From Spirochaetales bacterium (GTDB lineage Bacteria > Spirochaetota > Spirochaetia > SZUA-6 > RPPD01): a stretch of DNA of 37,358 nt. Shown here in pieces: positions 18,256 to 25,981 of the stretch. The translations under genes were made by a program, and so were the position numbers. The number at the start of each line of letters is the position of its first letter. Position 1 is the stretch's first letter. The stretch spans positions 1 to 37,358 of the forward strand of contig JAFGSW010000092.1 in assembly GCA_016934415.1 (NCBI GenBank), read 5' to 3'. The notes under the pieces are model-generated. The model ran no database searches and was not told the origin of the DNA. It saw only the letters and a program-made list of their open reading frames with translations.

Positions 18256-18717
18256 CTACGGCACCGCCTCCGCGGGCGGACCGGGGGGAAGCGGGGGGAG
18301 CGAGGGAAGCAGCAGGCACCAGGCGGCCAGGACGAGGCAGAAAAATCCGAGCACGGGCAGGAACGTCGCCAGAGCGATATATTTCTTTTCCGTCCGTTCG
18401 GCGACTTCGGCCGACGCGCGGCGGGAAGCGATACGGACCGCCGGTCCGGCGCCCATCACGACGCCCGAGACGAAGACCGTGACGTTCGCCAGCCACTGCG
18501 ACAAAAGCATGAGCGCCGCGTCCCGGGCGTACGCTTGGGGGAAGACGGCGCCCGCCACGGAGACCGCCGCCGCAGCGAGGATGAGAACGATGCCGGCCGC
18601 GCCCTGGGCCAGCATGGCGGCTTTGAGGAATTTTCGCCCCGCTTCCCGGCGCGCGGACAGAAGTCCCGGCCAGGTGCAGGCCGCCGTTACAAGAAGCAAA
18701 ATGATCCATATCGTCAT
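18256..18717 (-). CDS. Small membrane protein of unknown function
   Basis: This is a 153-residue protein. Hydrophobic stretches at about residues 2-20, 36-58, 67-92 and 115-138 suggest four helices, with a charged cytosolic loop between the last two (RRASAEVAERTEKKY). The C-terminus is Pro-rich. No family is recognised. The gene converges with the chemoreceptor gene, leaving a 92-nt gap without an obvious terminator. Its own promoter is read at 18778-18806, giving a leader of about 50 nt that ends in a weak GAGG-like ribosome-binding site. Confidence 0.75.
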   Translation of the reverse strand: MTIWIILLLVTAACTWPGLLSARREAGRKFLKAAMLAQGAAGIVLILAAAAVSVAGAVFPQAYARDAALMLLSQWLANVTVFVSGVVMGAGPAVRIASRRASAEVAERTEKKYIALATFLPVLGFFCLVLAAWCLLLPSLPPLPPGPPAEAVP

Positions 18718-18777
18718 CGTACGCCTCGCTCGCGTTTATTTGAAGATCGCCGCCGCTCCGGATCGCGGTCTGCGGTC

Positions 18778-18806
18778 ACTATACGGCGCGTCCGGGACAA
18801 GCGCAA
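18778..18806 (-). promoter_or_regulatory. Promoter of the 18256-18717 membrane protein gene
   Basis: On the minus strand TTGCGC (18801-18806) and TATAGT (18778-18783) have an exact 17-nt spacer. Confidence 0.55.
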
Positions 18807-18843
18807 GAGGGGGACGGACCGATCGAATATACCGAAAAGTATG

Positions 18844-18871
18844 TTTACAATCGTCCCCCGTGCGTTATAAT
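18844..18871 (+). promoter_or_regulatory. Promoter of the 51-residue lipoprotein gene
   Basis: TTTACA (18844-18849) and TATAAT (18866-18871) are separated by 16 nt. The leader of about 37 nt contains AAGGAGG at 18902-18908. Confidence 0.65.
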
Positions 18872-18914
18872 TGTCCATAAACACAAGCATGAAAGACTGC
18901 GAAGGAGGAACAGA

Positions 18915-19070
18915 ATGAAACATTCACGACGAGTCATCGCGGGCGTGCTTTTGGCCCTTGTCGCCTTCACCGCCTTCGGCTGCCTAACAGCCAGAGGCCG
19001 CCGCCGCCCTCAACCCCGGAAAATCGAGAAAGTGGAGCCCCACAAGAAGCCGCCGCACCATCATAAATGA
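18915..19070 (+). CDS. Very small lipoprotein, 51 residues
   Basis: The N-terminus has a basic start (MKHSRR), a hydrophobic core (VIAGVLLALVAFTAF) and a lipobox ending in AFGC, so Cys23 should be lipidated. The mature chain is only 29 residues, begins CLTARGRRRP, and ends with a Lys/Pro/His-rich tail (PHKKPPHHHK) that could bind metal or contact the envelope; this is inference. A good promoter and an AAGGAGG ribosome-binding site with 6-nt spacing support the gene despite its size. The 18 nt around its start (AAGGAGGAACAGAATGAA) recur exactly at the lipoprotein gene at 28986. Confidence 0.8.
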   Translation: MKHSRRVIAGVLLALVAFTAFGCLTARGRRRPQPRKIEKVEPHKKPPHHHK

Positions 19071-19393
19071 CCGGACGAACTCCTTCCGGCACACCGCCGG
19101 TTCTCCGGGATGAGCCGGAAGCGACGCCTGCCGTGTGGAACGCGCTTCTTCATCCGCCCGGCGAGGGAGAAGCGTTCCTCCGGCGCGGCCGACGCAGCCG
19201 GTGGACGATCATCAGGACAAGCGAATAATACCCGGGAACGGCCAGCGGGCAGTCGGGAACGTATCCGATGGCAAATTGCGCGGTGCCGGCCGCTTCTTTC
19301 CTTGCAATTTCCGCTCTTTTCCTTTATATACACCATAGCACTATGCGACGGACGACGGAAAACACGCGTCCGCAATGAAGCGGAGGAACGCCA
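19071..19393. other. 323-nt gap before lysS
   Basis: Apart from the lysS promoter near its right end, I see no gene, terminator or repeat in this stretch. It remains G+C-rich. Confidence 0.5.
19302..19330 (+). promoter_or_regulatory. Promoter of lysS
   Basis: TTGCAA (19302-19307) and TATATA (19325-19330) have an exact 17-nt spacer. The leader is about 57 nt and ends in GGAGG, 8 nt before the ATG. Confidence 0.55.
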
Positions 19394-20947
19394 ATGGCTG
19401 TCTTATGGCCGTACGAGGAAGCGGAACGAATCAAGAAGAACCTGGGTCCGGACGTGAAGAAAGTCGTCTTTGAAGCCGGGTTCGGACCGTCGGGCCTGCC
19501 GCACGTGGGCACCTTCTGCGAGGTCTCGCGGCCCACCTTCGTGCGCAAGGCCTTCACGCGGATCTCCGACCTGCCCACCACGCTCATCGCCTTCTGCGAC
19601 GACATGGACGGCCTGCGCAAGGTGCCGCTCAACTTCCCGGACCGGGAACGGATTGAGGAGCACCTCGGCAAACCGCTCGTCCGCATCCCCGACCCCTTCG
19701 GCTGCTGCCGATCTTTCGCCCACCACATGGAAGACAAGCTTCGCGGCTTCCTCGACTCCTTCGGCTTCGATTACGAATTCAAGTCCGCGGCCGAGGAGTA
19801 CGCGAAGGGCGCCTTCAATGCCGGCCTCGTTAAGGCGCTCGAAAACGCGGAAAAAATCAGGAACATCATCATCCCCACCATGCGCAAGGAGGACCGGGAG
19901 CAGTGGTCGCCCTTCATGCCGATCTGCGAAAGCTGCGGCCGCAATCTCACCACCCGGGTGACGGCCTACCTCACCGGCAAGGGCGAAATCGAGTACGTCT
20001 GCGACCAGGAGGTTTCCGCGGCGGTGAAGGGTTGCGGGCACAAGGCGGCGACGAGCGTCCTCGACGGCAAGGTCAAGCTCGGCTGGAAGGCCGACTGGGC
20101 CCTGCGCTGGCACGCCTACGGCGTCCACTATGAAATGTACGGCAAGGACCTGATCGAGTCCTTCCAGCTCTCCTCGAAGATCGTCCGGGCGATCGGCGGC
20201 CGGCCGCCCGAGGGGTACTTTTTCGAGCTCTTCCTCGACGAGGAAGGGGCGAAGATCTCAAAGTCCAAGGGCAAGGGCCTCACCATGGACACCTGGATGG
20301 ACTACGCGCCGCTCGAGGCGCTCTCCTACTTCATGTTCCAGAATCCGCGCAAGGCGAAGAAATTCCACATCGATATCATCCCCAAGACCGTCGACGAGTA
20401 TCTTTCCTGGCTGCGCTCCTACTACCGCGGCGACGAAAATGCCCGGAGCGCCAACCCCCTCGTCTTCATCCACGACGACCTGGACAAGACGAAACTCTTC
20501 GATTCCGAAATCACCTATTCCCTCGTCAACAACCTCGTCTCCGCCCTGGGCACCGAGGACGTGGACCTGGCGATTGATTACATCCACGGTTATGATCCGG
20601 GGGCCCGTGAATACGACGGCTTCATCCGCAACCTGGTGACGCGCTCGCTCGCCTATTACCGGGACAACATCCTGCCGAACAAGCGATTCAAAACGCCCTC
20701 GCCCGAGGAGAAGCGGCTCCTCGCTCTTTTGGCCGAAAAGCTCGCGGCGGAGGCGTCCGCGGACGCGGACGCCTACCAGTCGCGGGTCTTCGAGACGGCC
20801 AAGGAGAACGGCGTCGAGCCCCGCGCGTTTTTCCAGCTCCTCTACGAGACCCTTTTCGGCCAGACCTCCGGCCCGAAAGTCGGAAGCTTCATCAAGCTCA
20901 TCGGGAAGGACGAGTTTCTGAAACGGCTTCAGGCTTTGGCTCAATGA
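19394..20947 (+). CDS. lysS: Lysine--tRNA ligase, class I
   Basis: This 517-residue enzyme charges tRNA-Lys but belongs to the class I (Rossmann-fold) lineage found in most archaea, spirochaetes and some alphaproteobacteria, unrelated to the usual class II LysRS. The HIGH motif reads PHVG at residues 36-39 within FGPSGLPHVGTFCEV, and the KMSKS motif reads KISKS at 287-291 followed by KGKGL. A cysteine pair (CESCG) and a later CGH may bind zinc. The C-terminal half is helical, as expected for the anticodon-binding cage. GGAGG precedes the ATG. This gene is the best single marker for a spirochaete origin of the window. Confidence 0.96.
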   Translation: MAVLWPYEEAERIKKNLGPDVKKVVFEAGFGPSGLPHVGTFCEVSRPTFVRKAFTRISDLPTTLIAFCDDMDGLRKVPLNFPDRERIEEHLGKPLVRIPDPFGCCRSFAHHMEDKLRGFLDSFGFDYEFKSAAEEYAKGAFNAGLVKALENAEKIRNIIIPTMRKEDREQWSPFMPICESCGRNLTTRVTAYLTGKGEIEYVCDQEVSAAVKGCGHKAATSVLDGKVKLGWKADWALRWHAYGVHYEMYGKDLIESFQLSSKIVRAIGGRPPEGYFFELFLDEEGAKISKSKGKGLTMDTWMDYAPLEALSYFMFQNPRKAKKFHIDIIPKTVDEYLSWLRSYYRGDENARSANPLVFIHDDLDKTKLFDSEITYSLVNNLVSALGTEDVDLAIDYIHGYDPGAREYDGFIRNLVTRSLAYYRDNILPNKRFKTPSPEEKRLLALLAEKLAAEASADADAYQSRVFETAKENGVEPRAFFQLLYETLFGQTSGPKVGSFIKLIGKDEFLKRLQALAQ

Positions 20948-20983
20948 GCTCCAGGCACAAGGGGTCGGGTAAAAAGCGTATTT

Positions 20984-21076
20984 TCAGCGGATGATTTTTT
21001 CAAGAAATTCGAGATCTTCCTGATCTCTCGGACGGGTTGAGAAATATCCTTTTTTTATTTTGTCCGCCTGTGCCAT
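20984..21076 (-). pseudogene. Possible C-terminal remnant of a nucleotidyltransferase-like partner gene
   Basis: Overlapping the end of the 58-residue ORF in another frame is a 30-codon ORF reading MAQADKIKKGYFSTRPRDQE and ending DLEFLEKIIR. The pattern GRP-x-D-x-x-DL-x-x-L resembles the C-terminal tail of small nucleotidyltransferases that lie directly downstream of proteins like the 58-residue one. Only the tail is left; the catalytic part with its GG/DxD residues is missing. I read it as a deletion remnant, with low certainty. Confidence 0.3.
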
Positions 21077-21231
21077 TCTCGTACGTCGGGCTGATTCGCG
21101 CCCCAGACTTTCTCACGAAGATAGAGCGCCGCTTCCTGTCGTTCTGCGGGCGTCATTGAAAGCTCCTGGCTGATTTCCCATACCCGGGCTTCCGCGAATC
21201 CCTTGGAAAGATGCACGATATTTTTCTTCAT
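21055..21231 (-). CDS. Small 58-residue protein, antitoxin-like
   Basis: The product begins MKKNIVHLSKGFAEARVWEI and continues with SQELSMTPAERQEAALYLRE and a tail ending WHRRTK. The segment LSMTPAERQEAALYLREKVWG resembles the short proteins with an x-x-MTPEER-x-x-A-x-x-LR motif that I recall lying in front of nucleotidyltransferase genes in toxin/antitoxin-like pairs. A consensus promoter lies immediately upstream, with the -10 box 7 nt before the ATG, so the mRNA would be nearly leaderless. The expected partner appears reduced to a short tail downstream. The family is recalled from memory, not searched. Confidence 0.6.
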   Translation of the reverse strand: MKKNIVHLSKGFAEARVWEISQELSMTPAERQEAALYLREKVWGANQPDVREWHRRTK

Positions 21232-21238
21232 CGCCTTG

Positions 21239-21267
21239 ATCCTAAAACCGGGCGCTCACCGTGTCAA
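21239..21267 (-). promoter_or_regulatory. Consensus promoter abutting the start of the 58-residue gene
   Basis: On the minus strand TTGACA (21262-21267) and TAGGAT (21239-21244) have an exact 17-nt spacer. Seven nucleotides remain before the ATG at 21231, predicting a leaderless or nearly leaderless transcript. Confidence 0.6.
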
Positions 21268-21363
21268 GGCGGGGCGTCTGGCCGCATGTTTCTCACAATG
21301 TTATTATCGGATGACGTCGAGCCCGCCGATAACCGGAGGGTTCACGTAGGGAGGAGCCCCGGC

Positions 21364-22074
21364 ATGCCGCGCACAACCGTTCCCTGGCTCTATAATGAGT
21401 TCTCCCATTCGGGCGTGAATCAGGCCGACCCGGACTACCCGGCGTATTATGAGGCGAACATGCGCCGCTTCCGCGACTTCGAAAAGGTGGCCGCCGAGGT
21501 GGCCGCCGCGCTGGAGCTCACGAAGGACGACCTGGTCGTCGACCTGGGCGCCGGCACGGGCGCCTTCGCGATTCCCGGGGCCAGGCACTGCCGGAAGATT
21601 ATCGCCGTGGACACGTCCCGGCCGATGCTCGACTTCGCCGCGGAAAAAGCCCGGGCCGCCGGCGTCACCAACGTCGAGTTCGCGCACGCCGGTTTCCTGA
21701 CGTACGAGCACGCTGGTGAAAACGCGGACGCGGCCGTCTCGATCATGGCCCTCCATCACCTGCCCGATTTTTGGAAGACGGTCGCGCTCTCCAACGTACA
21801 CGCGTTTTTAAAGCCCGGCGGGCGGTTCCTCCTCACGGATGTCGTCTTTTCCTTCCCGCCGGATGAGTACGAAAAACACCTGGAGGACGAAGCGACCCAA
21901 ATACGCCGCCTCACGGACAACGCCTTCGCGGACGAAGCCTATGTCCATTACCGGGACGAGTTCTCGACCTATGACTGGATTCTGGAAGGCATGCTCGACC
22001 GCGCCGGTTTCACAATCGAGAAAAAAACGATCCACTCGCCCACGCGGATCACTTACATGGCAAAGAATAAATAA
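21364..22074 (+). CDS. Class I SAM-dependent methyltransferase
   Basis: This is a 236-residue cytosolic enzyme. The ATG at 21364 is preceded by GGGAGG; the frame is open upstream but those codons overlap the promoter of the divergent small gene. SAM-binding motif I is DLGAGTG at residues 60-66, followed by the acidic strand IIAVDTSRPMLDFA and a later ALHHLPDFWKTVAL and FLKPGGRFLLTDVVF, typical of the UbiE/COQ5-like branch. The C-terminal part (DEFSTYDWILEGMLDRAGF) matches the same superfamily. The substrate cannot be named. It stands alone, divergent from the 58-residue gene and followed by a repeat-rich gap. Confidence 0.9.
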   Translation: MPRTTVPWLYNEFSHSGVNQADPDYPAYYEANMRRFRDFEKVAAEVAAALELTKDDLVVDLGAGTGAFAIPGARHCRKIIAVDTSRPMLDFAAEKARAAGVTNVEFAHAGFLTYEHAGENADAAVSIMALHHLPDFWKTVALSNVHAFLKPGGRFLLTDVVFSFPPDEYEKHLEDEATQIRRLTDNAFADEAYVHYRDEFSTYDWILEGMLDRAGFTIEKKTIHSPTRITYMAKNK

Positions 22075-22553
22075 GGAATCCAGGAAACCAGGAAAAGGAT
22101 GAAACCAAGAAAAAAATGATGATGAATGGAAAGAGCGGAAAAAAGAAAGCAATGGCAAACAGTAATGAGGTAATTAATTCTGATTAAAAAACGAACTGAG
22201 ATTATTACACTGAGAAAATAAATAATCCACTGGGACGCGTTCACCTCGGCTCGCTTGAAACTACGTTTCGAAATACACTCGGAGAACGATCTCACATCAT
22301 TTTTCCTCGGATCATTTGCATTTATCCGTATCATCCGAGGCTCCCATAGCTTCCCTTTCTTTCCCGGCTTCCTGGTTCCCTCATCGCATTTTCCTTCTCT
22401 CTCCTTATCCGCGTTCGCTTCGGCTTCGCTCAGCGAACGCTCCCAGAGCGGAGTCGAAGGGCCTGTCCTGATTTTTTGTATTTGTCCGCGTCATCCGTAG
22501 TTTTCCTTATCTCTTCTTTTCTCAGTATAATCGGTTCCCGTCAGTGCGGTGGT
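22075..22553. repeat. Intergenic repeat block C with nested elements (479 nt)
   Basis: The gap starts with a purine-rich arm (AGGAATCCAGGAAACCAGG, near 22076) and has its pyrimidine counterpart near 22343-22380 (CCCGGCTTCCTGGTTCCC). Between them is A+T-rich sequence. TATCCGTATCATCCGAGG lies near 22322-22341, and TCCGCGTCATCCGTAGTTTT at 22485-22504 is an exact inverted copy of 35765-35784. A hairpin element ending AGTCGAAGGG lies inside this block at 22412-22461. No gene is seen. Confidence 0.6.
22412..22461. repeat. Hairpin element ending AGTCGAAGGG, inside block C
   Basis: CGTTCGCT (22412-22419) pairs with AGCGAACG (22432-22439). The element continues with TCCCAGAGCGG and ends AGTCGAAGGG (22452-22461), the same right end as the elements at 31188 and 34390. 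It directly follows TTATCCG and is followed by TTTGTCCGCGTCATCCG, so it seems to have landed within an ACGGATG-type repeat. Confidence 0.55.
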
Positions 22554-24767
22554 TCATTTTTCCCGCAGCCGCCGGGCGAGCCGCGCGGTAAGTCCCCGCA
22601 CGAAGCGGAGATATCGTTTCCCGACGGGCGCGCGGGAGAAGAAAATGCGGTTCGCCTTCAGGGCGAGCGTTCTCACGCGGCGGCGCTCCGGGGGAACGAG
22701 CCTGCCGACGGCCTCGCTCCAGGCGAGCCAGCCCCCGTCCTCGGGCGGCGCCGCGCCGCGGCGCTCCATCAGGCTCACCAGCCGGCAGAGCGGGCGATTG
22801 AGCCGGCGCAGCCGCCGTTCAAGGGCGAACCGGCGCCGCCGCCTGAGCGCGGCTTTTTTCACGGCCGGCCACAGGAGAAAGGCGGCCGCGGCGAGGCCGA
22901 GCGCCGCGCCCGCGAAAGGCAAAACCGGCACAAGCCGGCCGAGGAAAACGCCCGCGGCCGGTTTCGGCCCGGCGGGAACGGGAACGCGATCGCCCATCAA
23001 CGCCTGGAGCTGGCGCGCGGTCTGCTCGTCCCCCCGGCGGTTGAAGCGCCGGTAATAGTCGGGGAGAAGATCGCTCCCCGGTTCGAAGGCCGGCGTCGCC
23101 TCCAGGCTCACCCACCCGACGCCGTCGATCCAGGCTTCGGGCCAGGCATGCGCGTTCAGGCCGGTGATCTTCGTTTCCCCGCCGCCGGGCGGAAAAACGG
23201 CCAGGAAACCGGTGGCGTAGCGGGCCGGGACGCCCGCGCAGCGGGCGAGCACGACGAAGGCCGTGGCGAAATGCACGCAGTACCCTTTGCGGGTCTCGAA
23301 GAGGAAATCGTCGACGAATTCCCCGCCCGCGGGCGTCTCGACGGTATCCAGCGTATACGGGTAATTTTTCTTCAGGTAATCGCCTATGTCCGAGAGTATC
23401 TTCCAGGCCGAAGTTTCCCGGCCCTTGAGCCGCAGGGCCAGGTCAAAGATGCGCGGCGTCACCGTGCTCGGGATGATGAGATAGCGGTCGAGGAGCGTGT
23501 CCCGTTCCGGGCCGGGCGGAACCGGCCGCACCCCGGGCATATCCTCCCCTTCGCGCGGCCCCCCGCCCTCGGGCGACGTCCACCCGGCCCGCTTCAGGGC
23601 CGTCTCGGCCCCCTCCGGGGAGGGCTCGTAAATCCTGACCGTCGCGCCTTTCAGAAGCGGCAGCGTCAGATCGAAGACGGTGTCGACGTTGCCGTCGACG
23701 ATCGCGACCGGCGGAACCGACGTCGCGTCCACCGCGCTGACGGCGAGGGTATGAGGAAGCTGCGGAAAGTAATCGAAGATCACGGTGAGACTGAGCACCG
23801 GCTCGCCGCGGCGCGGGGCCGCCAGGACGTCGTTCCGGACGGCGGCCAGCCGCTCAGCGAAGAACGGGCTCACTCCCCAGTCGTTGTTGAAATAATCGTC
23901 GTACACCTGGGTGCGGATGTAGGCGACGCGCCGGCCGCCGCCGCGCGCGGAGAGCAGGGGCACCGTGGACAGGATCGGCCGCCTCCCCAGGCCGGTTTTT
24001 TCGAAGGAGTACCCGTACCCGGACACGGTGACGAGCGCGCTCATGTCAGGAAAAGCCTCCACGATCGCCCGTTTGATGTCGGTCAACAGGCTCGTCCTGG
24101 TGAGGACGCCGGAGTTGGGCTGGCTGCCGATGGAGAAAAGCGCCGCCGTGAGCGAGCAGCCGGCGAAGAGGGCGAGCGGCAGGACGAGCCTCCGGGGCGA
24201 CGATTTCCTTCCCCCCCGGGCGAGCAGGGCCGTGACGGCGACGAGCGCGAGCGTGAAGAGAACGGCGGTGAGGGGCGTCCGGAAGATGACGGCGAGCTCG
24301 AAGAGCACGACGGCCGCCGCGCCGGCCGCCGGCCGGGCCGGGCCGGAGGAATGGACGAGACCGGCAAGCAGGCTCGAAAACCAGACGGTGACGCCGAAAA
24401 ACAGAAACGAAATCAGGCCTCCGTGCTCCAGGACGGAGACCGCACCGAGCCAGGCCAGGTAGTAGCTGAAAGGGATGACGATGATGTATACGACGAGCAC
24501 GACCGCGGCCGAGGCGTACAAGAGGACGAGCAGCGCGGTGACGGCCGCTCTCAGGACGGCGCGCCGGATCGGAACGCGTTCCCCGCCCGTCTTCCGCGCG
24601 AGCCTGACCCGGAGGAGGAAGAGCCCGTTCATGCCGGCCGCCGCCGCGAGCAGCCAGACGATCGGTCCTTCCGCCCTGAAATATAGGGCGAAGGCGAGGG
24701 GAACGCCCAGGCCGATGAAAAGCGACGAGGCGACGGCGACGGCCGTGCGAAGGGCTTCCCTCTTCAT
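22554..24767 (-). CDS. Membrane transglutaminase-like protein (TgpA type)
   Basis: This is a 737-residue membrane protein. The ATG at 24767 overlaps the DUF58 stop (ATGA). The first 200 residues hold about six hydrophobic helices. A large soluble segment follows (about 230-430), then the transglutaminase core with catalytic Cys497 in KGYCVHFATAFVVLARCAGV and His540 in NAHAWPEAWIDGVGW, with SLEATP further on. Another helix lies near 610-635, followed by a basic, Arg-rich cytosolic tail. In this operon type, MoxR and DUF58 proteins accompany such transglutaminases. The biological substrate is unknown; proteins or peptidoglycan peptides outside the membrane are usually suggested. Confidence 0.92.
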   Translation of the reverse strand: MKREALRTAVAVASSLFIGLGVPLAFALYFRAEGPIVWLLAAAAGMNGLFLLRVRLARKTGGERVPIRRAVLRAAVTALLVLLYASAAVVLVVYIIVIPFSYYLAWLGAVSVLEHGGLISFLFFGVTVWFSSLLAGLVHSSGPARPAAGAAAVVLFELAVIFRTPLTAVLFTLALVAVTALLARGGRKSSPRRLVLPLALFAGCSLTAALFSIGSQPNSGVLTRTSLLTDIKRAIVEAFPDMSALVTVSGYGYSFEKTGLGRRPILSTVPLLSARGGGRRVAYIRTQVYDDYFNNDWGVSPFFAERLAAVRNDVLAAPRRGEPVLSLTVIFDYFPQLPHTLAVSAVDATSVPPVAIVDGNVDTVFDLTLPLLKGATVRIYEPSPEGAETALKRAGWTSPEGGGPREGEDMPGVRPVPPGPERDTLLDRYLIIPSTVTPRIFDLALRLKGRETSAWKILSDIGDYLKKNYPYTLDTVETPAGGEFVDDFLFETRKGYCVHFATAFVVLARCAGVPARYATGFLAVFPPGGGETKITGLNAHAWPEAWIDGVGWVSLEATPAFEPGSDLLPDYYRRFNRRGDEQTARQLQALMGDRVPVPAGPKPAAGVFLGRLVPVLPFAGAALGLAAAAFLLWPAVKKAALRRRRRFALERRLRRLNRPLCRLVSLMERRGAAPPEDGGWLAWSEAVGRLVPPERRRVRTLALKANRIFFSRAPVGKRYLRFVRGLTARLARRLREK

Positions 24768-25981
24768 CGCTCCAGGCTCTCCTTGATCGCCTCCGGCCGC
24801 TCGACGAAGACGAGACGCGCGGCCAGGCCGGGGCGGGCGCGCAGGTACGCGCGCTGCCGCTCCTTCTCCGCCTCGTCCGCCCCGGACTGGTTCACGACCA
24901 CGAACACGGACAGCGCGCCGGTCCCCCGGTCCGGGGCGGCGAGCTCCACCAGGTCGGGATCGAACGCGTGGGTGACGACCACGACGGTGGAGGCCGCCGC
25001 GCGGCGGTCGTACCGGTCGGACTCGAACACCCGGACCGGCGACACGTCCCCCTCGAAATCGACGGCGATGGTGGCCTTGTAGAAGCGGGCGAAGGCGGCG
25101 GGGCCCGAGCCCGAGAAATCGAACCGCTCGCGCCCGTTGGCGGCGTGCGCCTGCACGGGCACGTTCCGCTTCAGGAAGTGGTTGTAGAGCGCCACCAGGA
25201 TCTCGATCGAGCAGTCCTCCCGTTCGAGCACCGCGGGCCCCGGCTCCTCGCTCCGGCGCAGGTCGAGGTAGAGCTCGACGCCCGGCCAGGAGGTGGTCTC
25301 GTACTCCTTGAGGAAGGGGCGGCCGGCGGCGGCGAATTTCTTCCAGGCCAGGTGTCGGACGGAGTCTCCGGGCCGGTACTCGCGCAGGCCGGTGAAGAGG
25401 GTGTAGTCGGCGAGGAGGCCCCGCCCCTGGCCCGACGTTTCCACGGAGTTCTGCAGGGCGGAGAAGACGCGCTCGAGCTCCACCACCCGCGGGTACACGT
25501 AAAACGTCCGGTACCACACCTCGGCGCGGAAGGCGAACCAGGAAAGGGCGTCGGAGACCTGGAGGCGCTCCATCCCGACCTTGTAGACGCCGCGAAAGGG
25601 GAAGGCGATTGTGTACTCGCGTCTCAGGCTCTCGCGCCGCCGCAGGGCCGTCGAGATGCCCTCGAGCCTGAAGGTCGAGGCCGGGCCGAAGGCGAGAAAG
25701 TTCACGTCGACGAACGCCCCGGGCAGCGGCGACTCGTTGGTGAGGGTGAGCCGGTAGGTGACCGCCTCCCCCTTGGCCGGGTGGTCGGTCGAAAAATATT
25801 CGAAGTACCGGAAGCGCGCGAACGCCGCCAGCAGGAAGAAAAAAGCGAGTAGGGGAAAGGAGAGGTAGAGGAGGAAGGCGTAGAAGAGGACGCCTGAGAG
25901 GGACATCCCCGCCAGGTACGCGACGGCCAGACCGAAGAGCCAGGCGCCGACCGCGCCCGAGTTGACGCGGATGCGGGTCAT
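24764..25981 (-). CDS. DUF58-domain membrane-anchored protein
   Basis: This is a 405-residue protein. Two hydrophobic helices lie near residues 9-30 and 32-54, followed by a beta-rich region (EAVTYRLTLTNESPLPGAFV) and the DUF58 core (YRPGDSVRHLAWKKFAAAGR at about 208-227, then PFLKEYETT). The remainder resembles a von Willebrand A-like fold (VELYLDLRR, STVVVVTHAFDPDLVELAA), as in related proteins. Its ATG overlaps the moxR stop by 4 nt and its stop overlaps the transglutaminase start by 4 nt, so the three are translated together. It is expected to act as a membrane scaffold or substrate of the MoxR ATPase; this is inferred from the family. Confidence 0.92.
   Translation of the reverse strand: MTRIRVNSGAVGAWLFGLAVAYLAGMSLSGVLFYAFLLYLSFPLLAFFFLLAAFARFRYFEYFSTDHPAKGEAVTYRLTLTNESPLPGAFVDVNFLAFGPASTFRLEGISTALRRRESLRREYTIAFPFRGVYKVGMERLQVSDALSWFAFRAEVWYRTFYVYPRVVELERVFSALQNSVETSGQGRGLLADYTLFTGLREYRPGDSVRHLAWKKFAAAGRPFLKEYETTSWPGVELYLDLRRSEEPGPAVLEREDCSIEILVALYNHFLKRNVPVQAHAANGRERFDFSGSGPAAFARFYKATIAVDFEGDVSPVRVFESDRYDRRAAASTVVVVTHAFDPDLVELAAPDRGTGALSVFVVVNQSGADEAEKERQRAYLRARPGLAARLVFVERPEAIKESLER

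Noticed and set aside
22476-24686. 736-codon open frame antisense to the transglutaminase gene
   Set aside because: The product is Arg/Gly/Asp-rich and without domains. The minus-strand protein has catalytic residues and overlapping stop/start junctions with its neighbours.
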